Under the pieces are notes generated by a model. It was not told the origin of the DNA, searched no databases, and was given only the letters and a program-made list of their open reading frames with translations. A stretch of DNA of 64,000 nucleotides, from contig CALVBT010000004.1 of NCBI GenBank assembly GCA_944325885.1, forward strand, positions 248,001 to 312,000, written 5' to 3'. Positions 35,831-43,438 of the stretch are shown here, one piece after another. Position 1 is the stretch's first letter; each line of letters starts with the position of its first letter. The position numbers and the translations under genes were made by a program. This stretch comes from Candidatus Gastranaerophilales bacterium (lineage in GTDB: Bacteria; Cyanobacteriota; Vampirovibrionia; Gastranaerophilales; Gastranaerophilaceae).

Positions 35831-36241
35831 ATGTCTAAGAAAATAAACTTAAAAATAATAACTCACGAAAAAGAAGTCTATAATGATAATGTAGATGCAA
35901 TTTATTCTAAAAGCGTTGAAGGTGAGTTCGGTATTTTGCCTGACCACCAGCCTTTTATGGCTGCTCTTGATATAGGTGTAACAAGAGCTGAAAACGAAGG
36001 AAAGATGCAGTTTTTTACCACTATGGGCGGTATTTTTCAGTTTAAAAACAATGAGGCTTTGATTTTGACAGATTTGGCAGAGTGCGGTTCTGATATTGAT
36101 GTGACACGTGCAAAATCAGCCAAAGAAAGAGCAGAAGCAAGACTCGGCTCTCATGAGGTTGAGGTGGATAATGCAAGAGCGCAAATTGCTCTGGCTAAAG
36201 CACTTGCAAGACTAAAGGCTGCAGGTCAAAAAACAAAGTAA
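35831..36241 (+). CDS. atpC: ATP synthase F1 subunit epsilon
   Basis: A 136-residue epsilon subunit with the N-terminal beta sandwich (KIITHEKEVYNDNVDAIY, GEFGILPDHQPFMAALD) and the C-terminal two-helix region (ARAQIALAKALARLKAAG). It couples rotation to catalysis and can inhibit hydrolysis. It follows atpD after 96 bases containing two hairpins and is followed by a terminator. Confidence 0.95.
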   Translation: MSKKINLKIITHEKEVYNDNVDAIYSKSVEGEFGILPDHQPFMAALDIGVTRAENEGKMQFFTTMGGIFQFKNNEALILTDLAECGSDIDVTRAKSAKERAEARLGSHEVEVDNARAQIALAKALARLKAAGQKTK

Positions 36242-36260
36242 GTTTTTGTTATATTTTTCA

Positions 36261-36290
36261 AAAAAGCAGGGTATCAAAACCCTGCTTTTT
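36261..36290. terminator. Intrinsic terminator after atpC
   Basis: AAAAAGCAGGG and CCCTGCTTTTT form a perfect 11-bp stem with an 8-base loop. Confidence 0.92.
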
Positions 36291-36305
36291 AATTATTAAA
36301 GTTTT

Positions 36306-36321
36306 TATAATATGTTATAAT
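36306..36321 (+). promoter_or_regulatory. Tandem -10 elements before dapF
   Basis: Two TATAAT hexamers occur ten bases apart (36306-36311 and 36316-36321), 31-46 bases before the dapF start. No good -35 was found, and the left one nearly touches the atpC terminator. Confidence 0.4.
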
Positions 36322-36351
36322 CACAAAGTACACAAAAACAGGACAAAAATT

Positions 36352-37206
36352 ATGACACAGGTAAAATTTACAAAAATGCAAGGCGCAGGCAATGACTTTA
36401 TTTTGATGGAATATAACGAGTACAAAAAAATCGAAGACAAATTTCCTCAAATTGCCGTAAAACTATGTGACAGACACTTTGGCATAGGCGCAGACGGTAT
36501 TTTTGTTCCTGTGGAAAATCCAAAAACTTACTCTGATTTGGAATGGTTCTTTTATCAGGCAGATGGCTCTACTGCACAGATGTGCGGCAATGGTATGAGA
36601 TGTTTTGCCCGTTTTTGTGTGGACAAAAAAATTGTTAATAAAAGAAAATTTACTGTGCATACAGACGCAGGGAAAATTGTTCCGGAAGTATTAGAGGATA
36701 TGACTGTAAAAGTTAATATGGGCAAACCAATTTTGGAACCGGAAAAAATTCCTTTTAAAGGCAGTAAAAATCTAAATTATCCTTTGTGGGACGGTGTAAA
36801 AAAGTTTGTTGTAAACGCTGTCAGCATGGGGAACCCTCATTGCGTAATTTTTGTAAAGGATGATGAGGATATACACGAACTTGCCAAAAAATACGGCGAA
36901 AAAATCGAACATGACAATTTGTTCCCTGAAAAAACAAATGTTGAATTTGTAAAAGTAAAAAGCAAAAACGAAATAGATGTTGCAGTTTGGGAAAGAGGCT
37001 GCGGTATTACTCTGGCCTGCGGTACAGGTGCGTGCGCATCTGTTGTGGCTGCTGTTTTAAACGGACTCTGTGATAATAAAGTCAAAGTTAATTTACCCGG
37101 AGGAAGCCTGACTATTGAATGGGCAGGCAATTCACAAAACACTGACTTTGATGTATTTATGACAGGTGAAGCACAATACGTTTTTGAAGGAACTATAAAT
37201 ATTTAG
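36352..37206 (+). CDS. dapF: Diaminopimelate epimerase
   Basis: A 284-residue DapF. The two catalytic cysteines are visible in QMCGNGMRCFARF and in LACGTGACAS; the N-terminal KMQGAGNDFIL and the RHFGIGADG-like DRHFGIGADGI are also conserved. It converts LL- to meso-diaminopimelate for lysine and peptidoglycan. Its stop overlaps the GTG start of the ABC ATPase by one base. Confidence 0.97.
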   Translation: MTQVKFTKMQGAGNDFILMEYNEYKKIEDKFPQIAVKLCDRHFGIGADGIFVPVENPKTYSDLEWFFYQADGSTAQMCGNGMRCFARFCVDKKIVNKRKFTVHTDAGKIVPEVLEDMTVKVNMGKPILEPEKIPFKGSKNLNYPLWDGVKKFVVNAVSMGNPHCVIFVKDDEDIHELAKKYGEKIEHDNLFPEKTNVEFVKVKSKNEIDVAVWERGCGITLACGTGACASVVAAVLNGLCDNKVKVNLPGGSLTIEWAGNSQNTDFDVFMTGEAQYVFEGTINI

Positions 37207-38156
37207 TGAAAATATTAGAAGTAAAAAATCTGAATGTCGGTTTTAATCTGTCAGAAGGCTACAGACAGGCAATATACAATGTCAGTTTTTCTCTGGAAAA
37301 GGGAGAAATGCTTGCTATTGTAGGAGAATCAGGCTGCGGAAAAACAATTTCCACAATGTCTGTGCTGCAGCTTTTGCCCGAGAGTGCATGTATAAAAAGC
37401 GGTGAAATTATTTATAATAACGAAAATATACTTGGTTTCAATCAGAAACAAATGCAGAAAATCAGAGGAAAAAAGATTGCTCTTATACCGCAAGACCCTA
37501 TGACATCACTAAATCCTCTTTATACTATAGGCAATCAGCTTCTTGAGGTTATAGAACTCCATCAGGGCTTGAAAGGAAAAGACGCAGTGGATGTTGCCGT
37601 GAAAGCTCTTGAGAGAGTAAAGATACCGGATGCAAAAGAAAAAATGAAGGCTTATCCTCACGAATTTTCAGGCGGGATGAAACAGCGTGTTATTATAGCA
37701 ATGGCACTGGCCTGTAATGCGGAAATAATTATTGCTGATGAACCTACAACAGCACTTGATGTCACCGTGCAGGCACAGATTATGGATATTTTAAAAGAAA
37801 TTAAAGAAAAATATAATATATCCATTATTTTGATTACGCATGACCTTGGTATAGTTGCCCAAAATGCTGATAAAATTGCCGTAATGTATGCCGGCCGCAT
37901 TGTTGAGTATGCTGAAAATAAAAAACTTTTTGAAAATCCCGAACATCCTTATACAAAAGCGTTGTTGAAGGTTATCCTTGATATTAATACAAAAGATGTT
38001 CAGACTATCGAGGGGCATCCGCCTTCAATAACCGATGATATTTCAGGGTGTCCGTTTCATCCACGTTGTTCGGCTTGTATGGACATTTGTAAGGAAATTG
38101 ACCCATGCTTAAAATGTGTGCAAGGGTCGATGGTGGCATGTCATTTATATGATTGA
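37206..38156 (+). CDS. Oligopeptide/dipeptide-type ABC transporter ATPase (OppD/DppD)
   Basis: A 316-residue ATPase with Walker A GESGCGKT, Q-loop PQDPMTSLNPL, signature FSGGMKQRV, Walker B IIADEPTTALD and the H-loop ITHDLG. The C-terminus has the cysteine-rich CPFHPRCSACMD motif typical of peptide/nickel importers. No OppF, permeases or binding protein lie nearby, so it is detached from its system. Translation is coupled to dapF (TAGTG overlap), which suggests a link with cell-wall peptide recycling, an inference only. Confidence 0.9.
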   Translation: MKILEVKNLNVGFNLSEGYRQAIYNVSFSLEKGEMLAIVGESGCGKTISTMSVLQLLPESACIKSGEIIYNNENILGFNQKQMQKIRGKKIALIPQDPMTSLNPLYTIGNQLLEVIELHQGLKGKDAVDVAVKALERVKIPDAKEKMKAYPHEFSGGMKQRVIIAMALACNAEIIIADEPTTALDVTVQAQIMDILKEIKEKYNISIILITHDLGIVAQNADKIAVMYAGRIVEYAENKKLFENPEHPYTKALLKVILDINTKDVQTIEGHPPSITDDISGCPFHPRCSACMDICKEIDPCLKCVQGSMVACHLYD

Positions 38157-38309
38157 TATCTTGTTTTTTTAGATATAACTTGATTTTTTTCTGATAAAAG
38201 TGTTTGTGTATTCCTTAAAAATATGCTAGTCTTAAGGAGTATAAACTTAATGGTTTCATGGAAAAAATAGAAAACACGATATACTCAGTTTATTAAAAGG
38301 AGACAAATT

Positions 38310-40988
38310 ATGACACAAAAACGAGTATGGTTATTTGAAGAAGGTAATGCACAAATGCGTGATCTTCTGGGCGGTAAAGGTGCAAACCTCGCTGAGATGA
38401 CAAATTTGGGCCTGCCCGTTCCTCCTGGTTTGACAATCACTACAGAAACTTGTATGGATTATATCAACCACGGCAATAAAATGCCTGCAGGGGTAATGGA
38501 CGAAGTAAAAGCTGCTTTGAGAAAAGTAGAAGAAAAAGCAGGTAAAAAATTCGGCGACCCTGAAAATCCTCTGCTTGTTTCTGTACGTTCCGGCGCAAGA
38601 CTTTCAATGCCAGGTATGATGGAAACAATCTTGAACCTCGGTATGAATGATCAGACTGTTGAAGGTATGATAAAACTTACTAACAATCCGAGATTCTGCT
38701 ATGACTCTTATAGACGTTTCTTGACAATGTTCGGCTCTGTTGCTTGGGACATTGAAAGAATGAAATTCGAAGAGTATATCGACAAAATTAAAGAAGAAAA
38801 AGGCTACAAACAGGATATTGACCTGACAGCAGAAGATTGGAAATCTTTGATAGAACCTTATAAAGCTTTAATTAAAGCAGAAACAGGAAAAGAATTCCCT
38901 CAGGATCCTTTTGTGCAACTGGAAGAAGCAATTGAAGCAGTATTCCGTTCTTGGAATATTCCTCGTGCTGTTGCTTACAGAAACCACTACAAAATTGACC
39001 ACAACTACGGTACTGCCGTAAACGTTCAAACAATGGTATTCGGCAACATGGGTGATGATTGTGCAACAGGTGTATCCTTCACAAGAAACCCGTCTACAGG
39101 TGAAAACAAATTCTACGGTGAATATTTGACAAATGCTCAAGGTGAAGACGTTGTTGCAGGTATCAGAACACCTCATCCGATTGCTGACCTTGAAAAAGAA
39201 ATGCCTGAACAATACAAACAATATGTTGATATTGCTAAAAAATTGGAAGAAGGCTACAAAGATGTTCAAGATATGGAATTTACTATTGAAAGAGGTAAAT
39301 TGTACATCTTGCAGACAAGAAACGGTAAAAGAACAGCAAAAGCTTCTGTCCGTATTGCAGTAGAAATGGCAGAAGAAGGTATTATCGATAAAGAAAGAGC
39401 AATCGAACTTGTTGACCCGAACCAGCTTTATCAGGTTCTTTTGCCTGACTTTGACCCTGCTGCCAAAAAAGAAGCTCACAAAATCGCTCAAGGTCTTGCT
39501 GCTTCTCCGGGTGCTGCTGTTGGTAAAATCGTATTTGATACAGAAGAAGCAGCTGAACGTGGTAAAGCAGGTGAAAAAGTTATCCTTGTTCGTTTGGAAA
39601 CATGTCCTGATGACATCCACGGTATGATTGCTTCTCAAGGTGTATTGACACTCAGAGGCGGTATGACATCACACGCAGCAGTAGTTGCTAAAGGTATGGG
39701 TAAACCTTGTGTAGCAGGCTGCGAAGATTTGAAAATTGACCTCAAAAACGGTACACTGACTGACGGAAGCGGTAAAGTGTACCACGAAAACGATATCATC
39801 TCACTGGACGGCGGTACAGGCGAAGTATTTGAAGGCTCAGTACATCTTGTTCCTCCTATTCTTGATGACAACTTCAAAAAACTCTTTGAATGGGTTAATG
39901 AAGTTAAATTGTTGAGCGTACGTGCCAACGCTGATACACCTGCTGATGTTGCAAAAGCATTGGAAATGGGTGCAGAAGGTGTTGGTCTTTGCAGAACAGA
40001 ACACATGTTTATGGATCCGTCAAGACTCCCATGGGTTCAAAAGATGATTATTGCTGAAAATACAGAACAAAGAAAAGAAGCTTTGAGCCACTTGCTTCCT
40101 ATGCAGTATCAAGACTTCTATGATATGTTCAAGGCTCTTGGCGACAAACCTATGACTATCAGACTTCTGGATCCGCCGCTTCACGAATTCCTTCCTTCAA
40201 AAGAAGAATTGATTGCGACAGTTGCTACTAAAAAAGCATTGAATCAGGATTACAAAAAAGATGAAGAAATGCTCCACCTTGTAGAAAACATGTCAGAATC
40301 TAACCCGATGATGGGTCTTCGTGGATGCCGTCTGGGTCTTACCTTCCCGGAAATCAACGAAATGCAGGTTAGAGCTATTTTCTATGCTGCATGTGACTTG
40401 AAAAAAGAAGGTCTGGACGTAAAACCTGAAGTTATGATTCCGCTTGTCGGCCATGTAAACGAACTCAAAGAAGCAAAAGCTGTTGCAGAACGCGTGGCAA
40501 AAGAAGTTATGGCAGAAAAAGGCGTTTCTGTTGATTACATGATTGGTACAATGATAGAAATTCCTCGTGCTGCTTTGACTGCTGATCAGATTGCAGAATA
40601 CGCCGAGTTCTTCTCATTTGGTACAAATGACCTTACTCAGATGACATTCGGTTATTCCAGAGATGATGCAGAAGGTAAGTTCCTGCAAAAATATGTAGAT
40701 AACAAAATACTTCCTGCTAACCCGTTCCAGACACTGGATCAAGAAGGTGTCGGCCAGTTGATGAAAATTGCTCTGGACAAAGCCCTGACCGTAAAACCAC
40801 ACCTCAAACGTGGTATCTGCGGCGAACACGGCGGCGACCCTGCTTCTGTTAAATTCTGCCACAGAATCGGTTTGAACTATGTATCTTGTTCTCCGTTCAG
40901 AGTTCCGCAGGCCAGACTTGCTGCAGCTCAGGCAGTAATTGAGTTCAAACACTCTAAAGAAGAGGTTGGTACACTCGGTTGTAAATAA
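38310..40988 (+). CDS. ppdK: Pyruvate, phosphate dikinase
   Basis: An 892-residue PPDK of full length. The N-terminal ATP-grasp region has GGKGANLAEMTNLGLPVPPG and SVRSGARLSMPGMM; the swivelling phosphohistidine domain has GGMTSHAAVVAKGMGKPCV; the C-terminal TIM-barrel has GVGLCRTEHMF, SFGTNDLTQMTFGYSRDD and the catalytic cysteine in NYVSCSPFRVP. It interconverts pyruvate, ATP and Pi with PEP, AMP and PPi, either for gluconeogenesis or pyrophosphate-linked glycolysis. It is a single gene with AAAGGAG upstream; TCCTTAA/TTAAGGA arms lie near 38211-38238 in its leader. Confidence 0.98.
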   Translation: MTQKRVWLFEEGNAQMRDLLGGKGANLAEMTNLGLPVPPGLTITTETCMDYINHGNKMPAGVMDEVKAALRKVEEKAGKKFGDPENPLLVSVRSGARLSMPGMMETILNLGMNDQTVEGMIKLTNNPRFCYDSYRRFLTMFGSVAWDIERMKFEEYIDKIKEEKGYKQDIDLTAEDWKSLIEPYKALIKAETGKEFPQDPFVQLEEAIEAVFRSWNIPRAVAYRNHYKIDHNYGTAVNVQTMVFGNMGDDCATGVSFTRNPSTGENKFYGEYLTNAQGEDVVAGIRTPHPIADLEKEMPEQYKQYVDIAKKLEEGYKDVQDMEFTIERGKLYILQTRNGKRTAKASVRIAVEMAEEGIIDKERAIELVDPNQLYQVLLPDFDPAAKKEAHKIAQGLAASPGAAVGKIVFDTEEAAERGKAGEKVILVRLETCPDDIHGMIASQGVLTLRGGMTSHAAVVAKGMGKPCVAGCEDLKIDLKNGTLTDGSGKVYHENDIISLDGGTGEVFEGSVHLVPPILDDNFKKLFEWVNEVKLLSVRANADTPADVAKALEMGAEGVGLCRTEHMFMDPSRLPWVQKMIIAENTEQRKEALSHLLPMQYQDFYDMFKALGDKPMTIRLLDPPLHEFLPSKEELIATVATKKALNQDYKKDEEMLHLVENMSESNPMMGLRGCRLGLTFPEINEMQVRAIFYAACDLKKEGLDVKPEVMIPLVGHVNELKEAKAVAERVAKEVMAEKGVSVDYMIGTMIEIPRAALTADQIAEYAEFFSFGTNDLTQMTFGYSRDDAEGKFLQKYVDNKILPANPFQTLDQEGVGQLMKIALDKALTVKPHLKRGICGEHGGDPASVKFCHRIGLNYVSCSPFRVPQARLAAAQAVIEFKHSKEEVGTLGCK

Positions 40989-41010
40989 TTTACAGCTTAT
41001 GTTTAAAAAC

Positions 41011-41045
41011 AAAAAAGCCCGGGATTTATATCCCGGGTTTTTTTT
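41011..41045. terminator. Shared terminator of ppdK and glutaredoxin gene
   Basis: CCCGGGA and TCCCGGG pair (with a flanking G-T) around TTTATA, bordered by A- and T-tracts on both sides. It serves convergent ppdK (plus) and the glutaredoxin gene (minus), whose stop lies at its edge. Confidence 0.9.
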
Positions 41046-41307
41046 AATTCAAAATTTCGTCCAGTTTTTTTGTTTTGTACATGTGTTCCAAATCGTCATA
41101 ACCGCCTACATAATGGCCGTTTATTATTATTTGAGGAACAGTGGATATACACGGCTGATTATATTTTTCGCTCAAATTTGCACACATTTCATCAAAATTT
41201 TCATCACAGTTTATGTCTTCAAATTCTATATTCAACATGTTGAGCAGTCTTTTTGCTTTTACACAATACGGGCATGTTGTTGAAGAGTACACTATAGCTT
41301 TGTTCAT
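41044..41307 (-). CDS. Glutaredoxin
   Basis: An 87-residue glutaredoxin with the active site CPYC (residues 12-15), the cis-proline motif STVPQIIING and the GGYDDL glutathione-binding end. It reduces disulfides or mixed disulfides. It is one of two minus-strand genes in the 31-54 kb block and uses the ppdK terminator in reverse. AAGGAG lies upstream of its start on minus. Confidence 0.93.
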   Translation of the reverse strand: MNKAIVYSSTTCPYCVKAKRLLNMLNIEFEDINCDENFDEMCANLSEKYNQPCISTVPQIIINGHYVGGYDDLEHMYKTKKLDEILN

Positions 41308-41450
41308 AAAAACTCCTTGTCTATGTAATTACCATTTAAAATTATCATAAATGTTTCTTCCTTTTTTAACAATATCCGGCGGGCTGCACAAAGGTTTATT
41401 GCGGAAAACGTCTTGTTAATAGTATAATTGTTTTATTACAGGGGAGTTTT

Positions 41451-42758
41451 ATGTCAGAGGCAAACAACCATAACAAAGCAGATGTAATAGTAGTAGGCGC
41501 AGGCCCCGCAGGAGTCAGTGCATCCATTACCGTCGCACGTGGCGGAAAAAAAGTTGTACTTGTTGAAAGAGGTTCTTTTGCAGGCGCAAAAAATATGTAC
41601 GGCGGGGTGATTCATTCGCATGCAGCGTCGGAAATTTTTCCAAATTATCAAGAGGCTCCCATAGAAAGATTTGTTGAAGAACACAGCTATGTCTTGTTGT
41701 CTGATGATGCATCAACAAAAATTACATACAAAAATCCTCATCACAATGACAATGCTTTTGTTGCCATCCGTGCAAAATGGGACAAATGGTGTGTGGAGCA
41801 GGCTGTTAAAGAGGGTGTTTATTATGCTCCGGACACGCTTGTAAAAGAGCTTATTGTAAAAGACGGAAAAGTTGTTGGAATAGTAACGGATGTAGAGGAG
41901 TATTTTGCGGATGTTGTTATAATTGCTGATGGTGTAAACTCGCTGCTTGCAAAACAACTCGGTCTGAGAAAAAAAATAAAACCAAAACATGTTGTTCTCG
42001 GGGTTAAAGAGGTAATAAAACTTTCTCCGGAAATTATAGAAAAAAGGTTCGGACTAAAAAAAGATATGGCATCTGCTATGGAAATAGTCGGCGGGCCGTT
42101 AAAAGATGTTTTTGCAATGGGTATCGTTTACACAAACAAAGACTCTGTTGCTCTTGGCATCGGTGTTTCTTTAGATGATTTGAAAACAAAAAAAATAAAA
42201 CCCTATGAATTGTTAGACAAATTGAAAGAACATCCTTTTGTCGCTGATTTAATAGAAGGCGGGGAATTATTGGAATATTCGGCACATCTTATCCCCGAGG
42301 GCGGTTATAAAAAAATTCCAAAACTTTATACAAATGGTGCGCTTGTTGTCGGTGATGCAGCAATGCTTGTTAACAACGTTCATTTTGAGGGTACAAATTT
42401 TGCGATGATTAGCGGAAAATTTGCGGGCGAAACCGCTCTTGATGCTATTGAACGTCAGGATTTTAGCGAAAATCAGCTCTGTTTGTATAAAAAGAAACTT
42501 GAAAACAGCTTTATTCTAAAGGATTTGAGAACCTATAAGGATGTTGTTCGTATTCTTACAGGCCGTACAGCTTCGTTTTTGGGGTATTATCCTGAAAAGA
42601 TTAATGAATTTTTTGGGATTTTTACCTGCGCTGACGGGGTTGCAAAAAAAGGAAAATTTCAAAAATTCACAAAACACTTTTTTACAAAAAGAAGTTTGTC
42701 AGAGTTGTTTAAGGATGCTTTTGCAGGTATAAGGATAATTTTGGGCATATTAAAATGA
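41451..42758 (+). CDS. fixC: Electron-transfer flavoprotein:quinone oxidoreductase-like flavoprotein (FixC)
   Basis: A 435-residue FAD enzyme. The N-terminal dinucleotide fold is VVGAGPAGVSASITVARGG followed by VLVERG; the second FAD element is GALVVGDAAMLVN; NVHFEGTNFAM is the FixC-type C-terminal signature. FixC passes electrons from ETF to quinone, working with FixX. The ETF genes fixA and fixB are not adjacent. Its stop overlaps fixX by four bases (ATGA). Confidence 0.9.
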   Translation: MSEANNHNKADVIVVGAGPAGVSASITVARGGKKVVLVERGSFAGAKNMYGGVIHSHAASEIFPNYQEAPIERFVEEHSYVLLSDDASTKITYKNPHHNDNAFVAIRAKWDKWCVEQAVKEGVYYAPDTLVKELIVKDGKVVGIVTDVEEYFADVVIIADGVNSLLAKQLGLRKKIKPKHVVLGVKEVIKLSPEIIEKRFGLKKDMASAMEIVGGPLKDVFAMGIVYTNKDSVALGIGVSLDDLKTKKIKPYELLDKLKEHPFVADLIEGGELLEYSAHLIPEGGYKKIPKLYTNGALVVGDAAMLVNNVHFEGTNFAMISGKFAGETALDAIERQDFSENQLCLYKKKLENSFILKDLRTYKDVVRILTGRTASFLGYYPEKINEFFGIFTCADGVAKKGKFQKFTKHFFTKRSLSELFKDAFAGIRIILGILK

Positions 42759-43021
42759 TAGAAGATAAATTATTCACATTAAAATATAAAACAGATAAAC
42801 AAAGTCATCTGAAACCGGATTTGACTAAATGTTTGCAATGTGTTGAAAAAACCTGTACAATTATATGTCCTGCTAATGTATACAGCTATAACGAGGCAGA
42901 AAAAAAACTCACTGTCAGTTATGAAAAATGTCTGGAATGCGGTGCCTGCAGAATAGCTTGCAAACATATAGACTGGAAATATCCGAAGAGCGGGAAAGGT
43001 GTAATATTTAAAAAATCATAA
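42755..43021 (+). CDS. fixX: Ferredoxin-like protein FixX
   Basis: An 88-residue ferredoxin of the FixX/YdiT type. One full cysteine set, CLECGACRIACKHI, can hold a [4Fe-4S] cluster; an N-terminal set CLQCVEKTCTIICP is partly degenerate. The end WKYPKSGKGVIFK is typical of FixX. It completes the FixC electron-transfer unit. Confidence 0.9.
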   Translation: MIEDKLFTLKYKTDKQSHLKPDLTKCLQCVEKTCTIICPANVYSYNEAEKKLTVSYEKCLECGACRIACKHIDWKYPKSGKGVIFKKS

Positions 43022-43049
43022 CCTCGCACGGGGAACAAAGGAGAGAAGT

Positions 43050-43433
43050 ATGAAAGAAGAATACAGCCAGAACTATCGCAGATGGTATGACAAAGACCCT
43101 ATTTTGTCCAAGTCAATGAGGACTCTTGAAAAATCTGATGACGAAACACAGATAAAAGTAGCTTTGAATTTGATTAAAATTATTATTGAACACAATATCT
43201 CCGAGCATACTTTTACGAGCGTGGAAGATATGATGGAATCCGTAGAAGAAGGCCTTGTGGAAAAGGGCAAAAGCAGATGGTATGATCTTGATACCACTGT
43301 AAGAACAGCTATCAACATGCTGGAAAACAGCCCTGTGCCTGTTCAAAAAGCTGTTGCAAAAGAAATGGCAAAAATGGTCGTTGATAAAATTAAAGAAGAC
43401 AAAGACGAAGAAGACGACGAAGAAAACAACTAG
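43050..43433 (+). CDS. Small hypothetical protein with internal RWYD duplication
   Basis: A 127-residue acidic, helical protein of unknown function. It contains two related repeats: RWYDKDPILSKSMRTLEKS (about residues 11-29) and RWYDLDTTVRTAINMLENS (about 74-92), each followed by a Q..VA helix ending K.I/V. The C-terminus is a run of acidic residues. GGAG precedes the ATG. It is embedded between fixX and recJ with short gaps, so it belongs to that operon. Similar short proteins with RWYD repeats are, as far as I recall, found beside housekeeping genes in related lineages, without known function. Confidence 0.65.
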   Translation: MKEEYSQNYRRWYDKDPILSKSMRTLEKSDDETQIKVALNLIKIIIEHNISEHTFTSVEDMMESVEEGLVEKGKSRWYDLDTTVRTAINMLENSPVPVQKAVAKEMAKMVVDKIKEDKDEEDDEENN

Positions 43434-43438
43434 GTAAA

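Noticed and set aside
38868-39638. Long open frame on minus inside ppdK (256 codons)
   Set aside because: It lies antisense to a clear pyruvate phosphate dikinase, is cysteine/phenylalanine-rich and has no recognisable motif; a shadow of codon bias.
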